This document shows positions 47,401-56,705 of a stretch of 64,000 bases of DNA, in pieces. The stretch's first letter is position 1, and each line of letters opens with the position of its first letter. Origin of the DNA: an uncultured Tenacibaculum sp. Its GTDB lineage: Bacteria > Bacteroidota > Bacteroidia > Flavobacteriales > Flavobacteriaceae. Made by a program: the position numbers and the translations under genes. The notes below the pieces were generated by a model that had not been told where the DNA came from, did no database searches, and was given only the letters and a program-made list of their open reading frames with translations. The stretch spans positions 213,205 to 277,204 of the forward strand of contig CANMWK010000006.1 in NCBI GenBank assembly GCA_947501615.1. Reading direction: 5' to 3'.

Positions 47401-49554
47401 TCCTTTATGACAAAAAACATCTTGTTTCGTATACTTGATTTTTAATAGATCTGGAGGAGTTAAATTATAGGTAGCATCGTTGGCTTTATCCAACAGATTA
47501 TTAACATAAGTTCCTACAATAATCCCATTTTTATCTTTAATATTTACAGCATATTCTCCTGCTTCTCTACCTGATAATACTTTTCCATTTTCACCTGAAA
47601 TAATTTGATAAACACCAGAAGCATCTTTCTTTTTCCAAGTGTATTCGTATTCATATTTACCATCTAATAAAGGATCAAACTTTACGCCTCCATTTGGAAT
47701 CGCTGTTAATTCACCATCATCTGCAGTATTTCCAAATGTATTTGAAGGATTACATGAAATTGGATTGGTTCTACGAATAGTAACAGTTAATTGTTCTGGC
47801 TCAGTTAACTTATTTGTTGCGTTTATTACTGTACATCCATTTTTATTGGTTGCAGCGCTATGATTTGCATCTGTAACAGTTAAGGAATAATTCCCATCTA
47901 TACCATTTTGTAATGTTACAAACCACCCTTCTTCTCCTGCAACGGTTTCTTCTGTAAAATTGGTCCAATTGGTAACAATTCCATTTTTTTCGTGTGTCCA
48001 AGTATAGTTATATCTATTTCCTGCAAGTGGTGTACCTCCTGTTATATGTGCTACAATTTGTCCGTCAGAAAACCCAAATCCAGTAGGTTCCTTTTTAAAT
48101 GTAAAATCTACTTTTAATACTTTATCTGGTTGTTTAACTTCTATCTCTTTTTCTGATATAGCTCCAAGTCCAACAATCGCTCCACTCGAATTCCTAATCA
48201 CATCTTTAGCTTCACAACCGTTAATATCTCGTATTCTAACTTTATACTTTCCTTCAATTAGATTTCCTATGCTTTGAGTCGCTTGATAAGAAGGCCAACT
48301 TCCTGTATTGGTAAAGTTTTGCCAATCACTTTCTTGAATTGGACTAGTATCATTTACATTTTTAAAAACGTATTGAAATCTACCACTTCTTCCTCCATTT
48401 GCTGTAATTCTTACTTCTCCATCGTTACCATTATAACAGAAAACATCTGTTTTATCTACTGAAAATTCAATGGGATTAGGATTATATAAAGTCACATTTG
48501 TATAATGCTGACTTCCGCCAATAAACGTATTAAAACCTCTGTAAAAACCAAATAAGTCAATCTTATAACTTCCTGATTTTAAACCTGTTATGAGTATTGA
48601 GTTATCTGGATCAAAATCTGCTCGAGTTAAGTTTACGTATGTTCCTGGGAAATTAATATTTGTACTTGTAATACTTAATTGTTCTCCATTTTCTAATTGT
48701 CGATCTAATCTTAATCTAACAGTACCATCATTTCCATCATAACACTTTGGATTACTTGGAGTTCTTGATAAGATGTGAGGTGCTGAAGGTATAATATTAT
48801 AGAATACAACATTTTCTGATGTGTTAGGATTTCGCCTTCTGGTAGTGATTCCACAAGTACGGACTCTAAAATAAATTCGTTTACCAATAACATCTGGTCC
48901 TAAGAATCTTGACGGCTGAACTGATATTACTCTTCTGCCTTGTTGATTAACAACTATTCCTACGTTTGGTACGCTTAGCCAATTTCTTCTTCTAGGTGTT
49001 CCTGTTTCTACTATCTGGTATTCCCAATTATAAAGAGAGCTACTAAACCTAGGACTATTATTAAAATTAATAGCTACTCTAAAAGGATCATCATATCCTA
49101 CTGTTGTATTGGTAGGTTGATCTATGTAAATTAATGGTTTTGAACTGTAATTAAATTGGAAACTAGGGTTTAAACCACTATGCCTGTAAATATGAAATCC
49201 ATTTCTTAAACATCCATTAGTAATTGGAAGATAAGCTGCAAACTCCGCATTACCTGTACTACTGTAATTGATAAAACCTGTAATTCTGATACCAATTGGT
49301 TGCTTATCTCTAACAACATTATAATTAAAACCTGGTTCATTATAATCGTCTCTAATTTGTCTATCATAAACAGACTCTTCACTACCATCAGAAAACCGAA
49401 TCCTAACATGTACATTAGATGAAGTTCTATTTTTCACGTTTCTGGTAACCCTCAACTTAAGATCATCTATTCTAATTCTATAGCGTTGTCTTGCTTGAGT
49501 ATACCCTTCTAGTATTGATAATAAAAGTATTGTGATTATTGCTATCTTTTTCAT
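44488..49554 (-). CDS. SprB-repeat cell-surface protein with type IX sorting domain
   Basis: A 1688-residue exported protein with a signal peptide ending GYTQA. An N-terminal domain of about 260 residues is followed by about twelve SprB-type repeats of roughly 80-100 residues (C-x-G-x-DG ... GG ... Y-x-W ... G-x-Y-x-V-x-D-x-x-GC). Three-repeat blocks beginning VFCYNG (373), VFCHKG (715) and AYCIGG (1006) recur, then single repeats near 1295 and later. PKD-like modules follow from about 1440. Residues about 1610-1688 are a type A type IX sorting domain (FTISPNPNSGIF to MYIVVLETPKQTQVKRMIV). It should be exported to the cell surface or medium. SprB itself is a gliding adhesin; here adhesion is an inference. 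Confidence 0.88.
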   Translation of the reverse strand: MKKIAIITILLLSILEGYTQARQRYRIRIDDLKLRVTRNVKNRTSSNVHVRIRFSDGSEESVYDRQIRDDYNEPGFNYNVVRDKQPIGIRITGFINYSSTGNAEFAAYLPITNGCLRNGFHIYRHSGLNPSFQFNYSSKPLIYIDQPTNTTVGYDDPFRVAINFNNSPRFSSSLYNWEYQIVETGTPRRRNWLSVPNVGIVVNQQGRRVISVQPSRFLGPDVIGKRIYFRVRTCGITTRRRNPNTSENVVFYNIIPSAPHILSRTPSNPKCYDGNDGTVRLRLDRQLENGEQLSITSTNINFPGTYVNLTRADFDPDNSILITGLKSGSYKIDLFGFYRGFNTFIGGSQHYTNVTLYNPNPIEFSVDKTDVFCYNGNDGEVRITANGGRSGRFQYVFKNVNDTSPIQESDWQNFTNTGSWPSYQATQSIGNLIEGKYKVRIRDINGCEAKDVIRNSSGAIVGLGAISEKEIEVKQPDKVLKVDFTFKKEPTGFGFSDGQIVAHITGGTPLAGNRYNYTWTHEKNGIVTNWTNFTEETVAGEEGWFVTLQNGIDGNYSLTVTDANHSAATNKNGCTVINATNKLTEPEQLTVTIRRTNPISCNPSNTFGNTADDGELTAIPNGGVKFDPLLDGKYEYEYTWKKKDASGVYQIISGENGKVLSGREAGEYAVNIKDKNGIIVGTYVNNLLDKANDATYNLTPPDLLKIKYTKQDVFCHKGTDGAIDVTITGGTGDYNIEWSNKKTDEDIDGLTAGSYTITVIDDKGCKAEETIVIEEPDNPLKITYQFFEPTFAGATNGWLEATITGGTPLDSGEYSYVWKDNNDNDLVSQVTVSGNVLTLTGLGEDTYHLTIQDKNYPLAIDKPSCTIIKSAYTLNDPEPLRARIKIHQPISCNGTNIHGDAYEDGALEVIAEGGVKLQANQNNGFQYYYTWKKETSPGVWTELTSQTTNIASGLGEGNYAVNIEDANGIVLGEYRNNILFEAKDVTQDIDEPELLEIDIKLQHAYCIGGSDGWIEAKAKGGTAPYRYEWEDGRTDAFISDLPKGTYRLTVRDDRNCKAKIDVNIEEPRQALSITFSEFATPSTKDASDGWIKAVIEGGTPTSLGAYTYYWQDEFGSLLNAQTTAQFINNNYEIILNAVPKGNYYLTVEDANYPLANTKDGCTRIDEEFILYDPIEATISVEKPISCHQNNTFNNPFSDGALKVVVTGGLPFTSGNPYIYTWKKQNDAGVYEDLGVNSSILSDVSDGNYALNVEDSRGVIIGEYSSLNLITSIDELFTFEEPELLRVSLTATEISCETGNNGTATVEIFGGIAPYTIEWSNQQTTATATNLIATNYFVFVTDARGCQATGNITLNPPGGLKITPLVQKDPTCFNGNDGEIQLQITGGATPYTYSWDTGETSTTLSNLKEGSYVFSLEDAKGCKAFVEFTLENPEEITIDLGEDKTLCNGQSFVLNGGIDDAEATYLWTSDNGFSNTNAEVSVTEQGEYTVTATSKEGCTATDTIRISYSDLNIDAELIMSSQAFVNEEVVIFNGSDHSPESFEWILPENITMVEERANSIVVKFTIAASYEIGLKSNQGDCSQTTYKTIVIEETDAILDEETENLPFIESFTISPNPNSGIFSTYVKLADPSQISVRIFNLQGELMKKHEVSDVLDEHETAYNVPMSSGMYIVVLETPKQTQVKRMIVN

Positions 49555-49557
49555 CCT

Positions 49558-51654
49558 TTAAAACTTTACTTCTACAGTTTTGACTTTTGAAAACTCACCG
49601 TTAACCAACGATGCTCTTATATGATAGATGTAAGTTTCATTTGGACTTACTTCTTTATCTATTACCTTTTTTATAGTACTGGGTAAAACACGCCAAGTAC
49701 TCGGTTTTTCTTCCTTTAATTGTTTGTAGATTGTATATTCTGAAACTTTATCTTCATCTGCTCTCCAAAAAACTTCGATTTGATTTGTTTCTCTGTTTAC
49801 TATATAGTTTAATCCTTTCACTACTGAAGAAACTTCCTTGTATTCTGCCTGAATTGTTAACGGTGAAGACGGATTTGATTTTAAACCTGCTTTGTCAATA
49901 GCCTGAATATAATATCTATACGTATGATTATTTTGTAGTTGTTTATCTGTGAATTCTTGAATTGTATCTTTAGTTTTTAAAATGGTTTTCCATTCAGAAT
50001 TTTCAGTCAAATCTTTTCTTATGAGTTCGTGAGTTACTTCTCCTTCTTCAGAAGATCGAATCCAATTTAATTTTATCACTCCATCTTCAACTAAATAATC
50101 TGAAAAAACTGGTGAGGTTGGTGGAACTACATCTGGCTTTTCTAATACCAATATTGTTGATTTTTCAGAATGATTAAATCTTTTATCTACTGCAACTACC
50201 TGATAATAAACTTTAGAGTTTAAACTCTTTACTTCTACTGAATCTGTAAATGAATTATTTTCAAATGGTGTTTTTGTAATTTGTGAAGGTTCTTCTTTCT
50301 CTGTAAAACCTCTAAATATTCTGTATCCAAGCAAATCTCTTTCTTCATTTTGTTTCCATGTAAATCGAACAACTCCTAAACTATCAATTTTTCCTTCTAA
50401 ACCTATTGGTGCAACTGGAGGGATTGTATCTACTGGTTGAACTAATGTTGAAAATGAACTTTTCTGTTGCTTTTGATTTTTTCCAACTGCTTTAACTTTT
50501 ATATAATTAGAAGCTGTTAATTCATTAACCAAATATTTACGCTGATTTGGTAATATATTATCCGCTCCAACTCTATAAGGTCCGTCGTCTTTATTTGCTA
50601 CTAGTAATTGGAATTTCTGAATAATAGGTTCTCCTTCTTTCGGGAAATCCCAAAAAATTTCAGCTTCATTAGGATTATCCGTTAGTTTAACATCGATAAT
50701 TCTAGGTGTATATGGTAAAATTGGGCTTCCTTTTCCCGATATTATTTTAGAGTATTCTCCTTTTTCACCAAAAGATGTAAGACCATTTACTCGGTAATAG
50801 TAAGTTTTATCATTAGTTGCTAATGAATCAATGTAAAACATTCGTTTTGCAGGAGCATTAGGTTTATCGTTTAAATTTACAATAGGCTCTTTGCTTAATG
50901 GTTTAAAATTAATTCCATCTTCGGAACGTTCTAAATTATAAGACGTATATATTCTTTTGAATAATTCGTATTCCCATGTAATAACAACATTTTTATCTCC
51001 AAAAATTCCTCTTAGATCTACAGGAGCTGGTAAAGGTTCGTAATTTTTAATAGAAACTATGGTAGCTGTTCCTTTAATTGAATTTTTATCTGAAGTTATT
51101 GCTGACTTTATTCTATAAACGTACTTTTCGTTTATTTTCACTTCTGTATCTACATAACCCCAACCCGCTTTCTTAGCTGCATCGAAATTTGCATCTGCCG
51201 CCAATAATGAAAAAGAGAAACGCTGTGTTATTTCATTAGATAAATTATAAATATCAGCTAATTGCGTACTTTTTCCTCCACTAACATAAAAACTATCTCC
51301 AAAAATAGCTTGTGCTATTACTGCAGCATTATTATCATTATTAACCATTTCTTCCCAAGTTTCTATTGGATCAGCTTTTATTGTTTTTTGCCAAACTTTT
51401 TCAATAGAAGCTAAACGTTTTCCGTCTCTTGCTAATATATATTTCTCTAAAATAAAACCTGTTTTATTTGTTGATCTCCATACACTTGGTGTGCTAGCTG
51501 CCCATCTTAATAAGACTTTATCTTTTTGTGCTCTTGAAATAATTTGTATTGTAGGTTCTACCTCGTTTGTTTTTTCTTGTCCAAAAACAAAACTTATAGT
51601 CAATAAAGTTATTAAGAGTATTAAACTGCTCTTTTTATATGATATACTGTTCAT
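49558..51654 (-). CDS. Fibronectin type III-repeat exported protein
   Basis: A 698-residue protein with signal peptide (ending SFVFGQ). An N-terminal domain of about 200 residues is followed by about five fibronectin-III-like modules (from LPAPVDLRGIFGDKNVVITWEY; PPVAPIGLEGKIDSLGVVRFTW; PPTSPVFSDYLVEDGVIKLNW; a module around SSVVKGLNYIVNRETNQIEVFWRAD). No enzymatic motif is seen. It lies 27 bases after the 1585-residue gene and 3 before the SprB-type gene. A structural or adhesive envelope component is likely. No C-terminal sorting domain was seen. Confidence 0.85.
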   Translation of the reverse strand: MNSISYKKSSLILLITLLTISFVFGQEKTNEVEPTIQIISRAQKDKVLLRWAASTPSVWRSTNKTGFILEKYILARDGKRLASIEKVWQKTIKADPIETWEEMVNNDNNAAVIAQAIFGDSFYVSGGKSTQLADIYNLSNEITQRFSFSLLAADANFDAAKKAGWGYVDTEVKINEKYVYRIKSAITSDKNSIKGTATIVSIKNYEPLPAPVDLRGIFGDKNVVITWEYELFKRIYTSYNLERSEDGINFKPLSKEPIVNLNDKPNAPAKRMFYIDSLATNDKTYYYRVNGLTSFGEKGEYSKIISGKGSPILPYTPRIIDVKLTDNPNEAEIFWDFPKEGEPIIQKFQLLVANKDDGPYRVGADNILPNQRKYLVNELTASNYIKVKAVGKNQKQQKSSFSTLVQPVDTIPPVAPIGLEGKIDSLGVVRFTWKQNEERDLLGYRIFRGFTEKEEPSQITKTPFENNSFTDSVEVKSLNSKVYYQVVAVDKRFNHSEKSTILVLEKPDVVPPTSPVFSDYLVEDGVIKLNWIRSSEEGEVTHELIRKDLTENSEWKTILKTKDTIQEFTDKQLQNNHTYRYYIQAIDKAGLKSNPSSPLTIQAEYKEVSSVVKGLNYIVNRETNQIEVFWRADEDKVSEYTIYKQLKEEKPSTWRVLPSTIKKVIDKEVSPNETYIYHIRASLVNGEFSKVKTVEVKF

Positions 51655-51681
51655 TTTATTCTTTAAATAGGGGATTATCTA

Positions 51682-54600
51682 TTATCTGAACTTATTTGGA
51701 TTTTTAAACTTAAATATGGCTTCTGATCCTTTTTTTCCTCCAGGTAGATTATAAATCAATTTGGTTTTATAAAAACCGTAACGCATGAAAAGATAATCTT
51801 CATCTAAAAATTTTAATACAGGATCATTGGCATTAATATAACCGTCGATATGTGCGTTAACTAACTGTGCATGAATATCAACCCAATCTTCTTTATATGC
51901 TAAACCTAAGTTGTATCTAAATGGAAATGTAGTTTCTAACTCATTTTTATTAACATCGTATTGAAGGTTGTTTAAATAACTTTCAATTATTGGTAATGCA
52001 TATTTTGGTGGAGATCCTAAAATATTCTCATCTCTATGCTTAAATCGATATCCCGACATAGGATACTTGGCATAAAATGGAGGATTGATATCTTTAGTGA
52101 AATAATCGTCATCTAAAGTTGCTTCTATAGTTACCAATGGTTTATTTTCTGTATGTGGTCCTCCTCTTAAATCGATAAGATCGAAAGGTTCGTGATTTTT
52201 AATCATGTTATTCATGTAAATCACATCAGAATATACCACTCCCCATCTGTAATCGTTAATTCTAATTGCATTAATCTTTTTCTTTAATGTTTTATATTCT
52301 GAAGTTGCAAAATCATATGCCAAACGTTCAATAGTTCCACTTTCTTTAGATAAATTTTGAGCTTTAATTTTTTGTATTTCTACAGAGTTTCCTTCAGAAG
52401 TGTTATCTATATCAGCTTCATCATAAGAATTGTTGCTTGTATTACTTGATGAATTATTTCCTTTTTTAGGTTCACTAACTATACTGATATGATATTTAGC
52501 TTTTTGTGAAAGGTTTGGTAAATCATAATTAAGAATATTATCTGCTGTATTGTAACTAAAGTTTCTTTCATCTACTAACTTTTCTGTGTCGTAATACGCT
52601 AAATAACTTTTCCATTGGGTAGTATCAAACAAATAATCTTGACCTCTTTTTAGTTGAATATATCCTTTTTTATGCTCGTCTTCTAAAAAGTACTTTTGAT
52701 CTAAAACTGGATACGCATATGTGATATTATGCAAAGGAATATTACTTGGAGCTTCTCCTGTTGTAAATGTTCTTTCTTCTATTTCTACAGCTGGCTTACC
52801 ATCCACCATGATTTGTCTAAAAATTCCATTTATTTTTTCTTTGAATGAAACTTCTACTTGTACTGTTATCTTTTCGCGTGGAGGTAAAATATCTGTCGAC
52901 ACAAAATTTGCTCTATCTTTATGTAAAGACCATTCTAGTTTACCTGGAATTTCTTTTCCTTTATGTAAAACTTTATATTTCTCTAAAATGATCTTATAGG
53001 TTTTATCTCCTTCATCTTCTGGTATTACAATTGGTTCTCCAACTTTCATACTAAAAGTAGCCTGCGGAATTGCAAATACATCTATTTCTGTTGCATCATT
53101 TTTTGGTGTTACATCAGAAATAATTTTTAGTCCTCCTAAAGGTGCTCCATTGTCAAAAACACATTCTTCACCTAAACTCATTTTAAAACGGAAACCTCCT
53201 TTTACCAGACCTCCTAAAACACTAAATTCTCCTGCCATATAACCACGCATCCATATAGGATTTGGTGCTTTTGCTTGTAAAAGTATTGCGGCAGCTCCTT
53301 TTATAATTGGTATTTTCTTTTTTATAAAGAACAATTTAATTCTTAATCCGAGTTCACCTTGCATTGCTGCATAAGCTTGTCCGTTTGCATACCATCCGTT
53401 AATTCCAACTTGTTTTCCTGTATTAGAACATTTCGCTTCTCCATAGTCTCTTAACATAATATCGAAACCTGCTTCTGCTCTAAAACTTGCATAAAAAATT
53501 AAGAAACGTAAATCTCCTGTATCTATTGATAAGCTAGTTCCAAATGCAAAACCTCCTCCACTGGCTAGTGCATTTTCATCTCGCATATAATCTAACTCTT
53601 TCTGATCTACTTTAATTATTTCAGCTACTAAAGGCGGTGGTGGCGGTGAAGGCAATAATTTTGATCCTGTCATAAAATATCCACCAGTTTTAATTCTTAC
53701 AGAACCTACTCCTATTTGTAAACCTAATCGATCTTCTGGTGTACCTACATAGATATACCATTCTTTTGGAGCAAAATGCAATACTGCCCAACCTGCTCTA
53801 CCTCCTGGTCCTATTCCTTTTACAAATCCTCCAGCGACATTCACAAAAGAATCTAGTTCTCCATGGAGTACATTATTTTCAAAATCGTATGTAATTGAAA
53901 CTTTAGCACTAATTGCCATTTTATCTGTTGGAGCTTGTGGAAATTCTCCTGAAGCTTTATCTAATAAGTTTTTCCCTACCCAAGAATTGGAAACATTTTC
54001 ATCTGTTACGCCTAAGAATTTTTTTCTAGCTACGGTATTCTCTTTCAGTTTAGACATTAATCCACTTACTTTATCCATGCCTGGGATTTTTACATCCATG
54101 AATGTTGCTTGTCCATAGAACCCTAAGAAATTTACTCCACCACTTCTATTAAATACAATTTCAAAACCTGCCCCTCCTTTTATAATTTCTTTTTTTATGG
54201 CATTAAACATCACCATGGCTTTTACGCCTAGTCCTACTTTACGATCAGGTGTGTATCCAATTCCTGAAGGAGAGAAAGAAGAACTAAAGTCTGTTCGTCT
54301 CATTCGGTACGATGCTCCTCCAGAAAAACCTTCTAAGTTTATCAAACCAGTTCCAGTACCTGGTGGTAGGTTATCAACCATAGCTTCAAATTGCCAATAC
54401 CTAAAATCTTTTCTTCCAAATACTCCTTTAGCACCTACTTTTATACCTTTACCAGATTTAAACTCAGCTTTTAAACTTGCAGCAAAACCATCTCCATATT
54501 CTGGATCGTTATTCATTAACTTTAAGCTACCTTCCATAGAAAATCCTCCCATGTCAGCTTTTAAATAAATGGCTTCTAATTTTAGTTCTTTAAACTTCCA

Positions 54601-56439
54601 TCTTTGCTTATAGTTTCGCTCTTCAAAAGAACCAATGATTGCTAGGCTTGTATTTGCAGCAAAACCATTGTTTTCTCCCATCAAGTTTACCCCTATATCA
54701 AAATATAGATTAGCATTGGTTTCATTAGCTGTAATTCCTATTTTAGAAATAGATACAGGGAAATTCCCTAAAAGACTTTGTCCTTTATATCCCATATAAT
54801 CAACAGAAAAGACTTTACCTTCCGTCTTTAAAACAAGATTTTGAAACTCAATTCCTTTAAACTCTACTAATTTCTTTTTACCAGAAGCGTCTTCAATTTC
54901 TTGTCCCTCATTTTCTAAGCTTTCTTTTTGGCTTGCACTAACTGCTAAGCGCCCATGAAGTACTGCTTTAGGTCTAAATTCACCATCTTTAACTTTTAAT
55001 TCTATGGCGCTATTAGGTAACAATTCTCCTTTTGCTTTCCACAAATTAAAATCTATTACAGAGTCGTTACTAACAGTTAATGAATATTCTTCTTCAGAAA
55101 TTAACCCTCTATAATTTAAACCAACTCTTTTATCATTTTTTGAAACAGGTAATTGTATTTTTCCATTAAATGATGCTTTTTTAAGTTTATTAGCATCTAG
55201 TGTGATTTCTATTCTATCTAAAGAATACGCCCATGCTTTTTTCTTATTTGTTCTTCCTTTATCTATTGTGAAAACGTTCTCTGCATAAAAAGAACCCGAA
55301 ACGCCATAATTATCTAATAATAAATGATGAGCTCCAAAACCAATCCGTTTGCGTTCAGATATACTTTCAGAAGTTTTAAATTCTTTAGGAAGACGGACCT
55401 CTATCGTATTTATATATACACCTCTCCAAGTTTCTGACGAAGGAAGTAATATTCCTTTTTCATGATAACTTTGAGGGAATACTACTTTCGAATCATTTCT
55501 TAAATCACTAAAATCGAGTACAGCATTATTTACATGAAATTGAAAATTTCCTTCATAGTTTTTTTTATTTCTTTTTTTAGCTAATACAAAGGGCTGTAAA
55601 TTGATACCTACCAATAAATCATTCCAATCTGATGCTACAACTTTAAAACCTCCTTTAACTCGATAAGGTACTTGAATTGACTGTGTACCATTTTCAGTTG
55701 CTATTTTTTTAGTAACCTTAGTTTTTGTTTCGTTTACTTCTCCATTTTCTTCAATTGGTAATATTAAACTTCTAGAAAATTCAACTTCTCCTTCAATAGA
55801 CAGTTCTTTAACTCCGTCACAAGCAATAGTTACATATGTTTTATTTTCTGTTCTTCCAGATTTATAATCAAATCCTCCATTTAACGTTAACATCCATTTA
55901 CCTGAATTTAATGGAATATGCATATCTCCTAATAACACTAAATTCGCATCTCCAACAATTCCTCCTTGATGTGATAATTTTACATTATTCGCTCCAAAAA
56001 ATAACTCAACAGGAATTCCATTTTCATTTGTTTGCGGAAGACGCACCCTTGCAAAAACAGTTAACTCAGTATAATCCTTATAAATACTAGCATGTGTGAT
56101 ACCTATTGCATATTGAATATTACCTTTAGTATATTTTACACCAACAGGCAACTCTTGTATATCTTCATTAGAAAATGAATCTACCCAAGATTCATGTTCT
56201 TCAATTACTTTAAATGAACTTGATGCTTTATCTCTATCATTAATTACAGTTGTTGAGGTTGGGTACCAATGTTTTATATTTTCCCATGAAAATTTTTCCT
56301 TAACAGCTAAATCTGAAGAAATTTTATAGTTGTTTTTTGCTTTATCAGCTATGATATTAAGTGAATCTTTGGGAGGTGATACTGCCCCAAAAGAAACAAA
56401 ATAAACATATAAACAAGTGAATAGGAATATCCTTTTCAT
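51682..56439 (-). CDS. 1585-residue beta-rich exported protein of unknown function
   Basis: The first gene of the giant operon. A signal peptide (residues about 3-18) is followed by mostly beta-strand sequence with repeated G-x-(A/S)-x-L and amphipathic strands, e.g. ANTSLAIIGSFEERNYKQRWKF and GVKAMVMFNAIKKEIIKGGAGFEIVF. A Pro-rich SPPPPPLV linker lies near 940. A Gly-rich segment follows, then a region of three Ig-like modules and an Asn/Ser-rich linker (NNSSSNTSNNS). The C-terminal 250 residues hold few recognised motifs. I do not recognise the family. The beta-rich layout would suit an elongated or barrel-containing envelope protein. Confidence 0.75.
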   Translation of the reverse strand: MKRIFLFTCLYVYFVSFGAVSPPKDSLNIIADKAKNNYKISSDLAVKEKFSWENIKHWYPTSTTVINDRDKASSSFKVIEEHESWVDSFSNEDIQELPVGVKYTKGNIQYAIGITHASIYKDYTELTVFARVRLPQTNENGIPVELFFGANNVKLSHQGGIVGDANLVLLGDMHIPLNSGKWMLTLNGGFDYKSGRTENKTYVTIACDGVKELSIEGEVEFSRSLILPIEENGEVNETKTKVTKKIATENGTQSIQVPYRVKGGFKVVASDWNDLLVGINLQPFVLAKKRNKKNYEGNFQFHVNNAVLDFSDLRNDSKVVFPQSYHEKGILLPSSETWRGVYINTIEVRLPKEFKTSESISERKRIGFGAHHLLLDNYGVSGSFYAENVFTIDKGRTNKKKAWAYSLDRIEITLDANKLKKASFNGKIQLPVSKNDKRVGLNYRGLISEEEYSLTVSNDSVIDFNLWKAKGELLPNSAIELKVKDGEFRPKAVLHGRLAVSASQKESLENEGQEIEDASGKKKLVEFKGIEFQNLVLKTEGKVFSVDYMGYKGQSLLGNFPVSISKIGITANETNANLYFDIGVNLMGENNGFAANTSLAIIGSFEERNYKQRWKFKELKLEAIYLKADMGGFSMEGSLKLMNNDPEYGDGFAASLKAEFKSGKGIKVGAKGVFGRKDFRYWQFEAMVDNLPPGTGTGLINLEGFSGGASYRMRRTDFSSSFSPSGIGYTPDRKVGLGVKAMVMFNAIKKEIIKGGAGFEIVFNRSGGVNFLGFYGQATFMDVKIPGMDKVSGLMSKLKENTVARKKFLGVTDENVSNSWVGKNLLDKASGEFPQAPTDKMAISAKVSITYDFENNVLHGELDSFVNVAGGFVKGIGPGGRAGWAVLHFAPKEWYIYVGTPEDRLGLQIGVGSVRIKTGGYFMTGSKLLPSPPPPPLVAEIIKVDQKELDYMRDENALASGGGFAFGTSLSIDTGDLRFLIFYASFRAEAGFDIMLRDYGEAKCSNTGKQVGINGWYANGQAYAAMQGELGLRIKLFFIKKKIPIIKGAAAILLQAKAPNPIWMRGYMAGEFSVLGGLVKGGFRFKMSLGEECVFDNGAPLGGLKIISDVTPKNDATEIDVFAIPQATFSMKVGEPIVIPEDEGDKTYKIILEKYKVLHKGKEIPGKLEWSLHKDRANFVSTDILPPREKITVQVEVSFKEKINGIFRQIMVDGKPAVEIEERTFTTGEAPSNIPLHNITYAYPVLDQKYFLEDEHKKGYIQLKRGQDYLFDTTQWKSYLAYYDTEKLVDERNFSYNTADNILNYDLPNLSQKAKYHISIVSEPKKGNNSSSNTSNNSYDEADIDNTSEGNSVEIQKIKAQNLSKESGTIERLAYDFATSEYKTLKKKINAIRINDYRWGVVYSDVIYMNNMIKNHEPFDLIDLRGGPHTENKPLVTIEATLDDDYFTKDINPPFYAKYPMSGYRFKHRDENILGSPPKYALPIIESYLNNLQYDVNKNELETTFPFRYNLGLAYKEDWVDIHAQLVNAHIDGYINANDPVLKFLDEDYLFMRYGFYKTKLIYNLPGGKKGSEAIFKFKNPNKFR

Positions 56440-56464
56440 AAAACTTACATTAGTTGATGTTGAT

Positions 56465-56472
56465 TCAAAATT
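56465..56472 (-). promoter_or_regulatory. Candidate -7 box of the giant operon
   Basis: On the minus strand this reads TAATTTTG (TAnnTTTG), 26 bases upstream of the first gene. No -33 TTG was found at a good distance. A 14-base palindrome AACTATTAATAGTT lies at 56589-56602, with a nearby partial repeat of the half-site. Confidence 0.4.
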
Positions 56473-56648
56473 ACTAGATACAAGTATTAGATATATGCAT
56501 CAGTATATAATTGATGTTTATTAACTCATATCCGTATACATTCTGTTTATATCGAAAAAAAAACTCAAAAATTGTTTAGAGTGAAGAAAACTATTAATAG
56601 TTGACTAAATAGTTTAATATTATAAGGTTTCAAAGAAAGTTAAAAGCA

Positions 56649-56680
56649 AAAAAAAACCTATTAATTTAAAATTAATAGGC
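56649..56680 (-). terminator. Intrinsic terminator after infB
   Basis: An inverted repeat with 11-base arms CCTATTAATTT/AAATTAATAGG (56658-56680) around one base. On the minus strand it is followed by about nine T (56649-56657). It lies 25 bases past infB and separates it from the giant operon. Confidence 0.85.
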
Positions 56681-56705
56681 TTTAAAATATGTGTAGATCA
56701 GCTAT

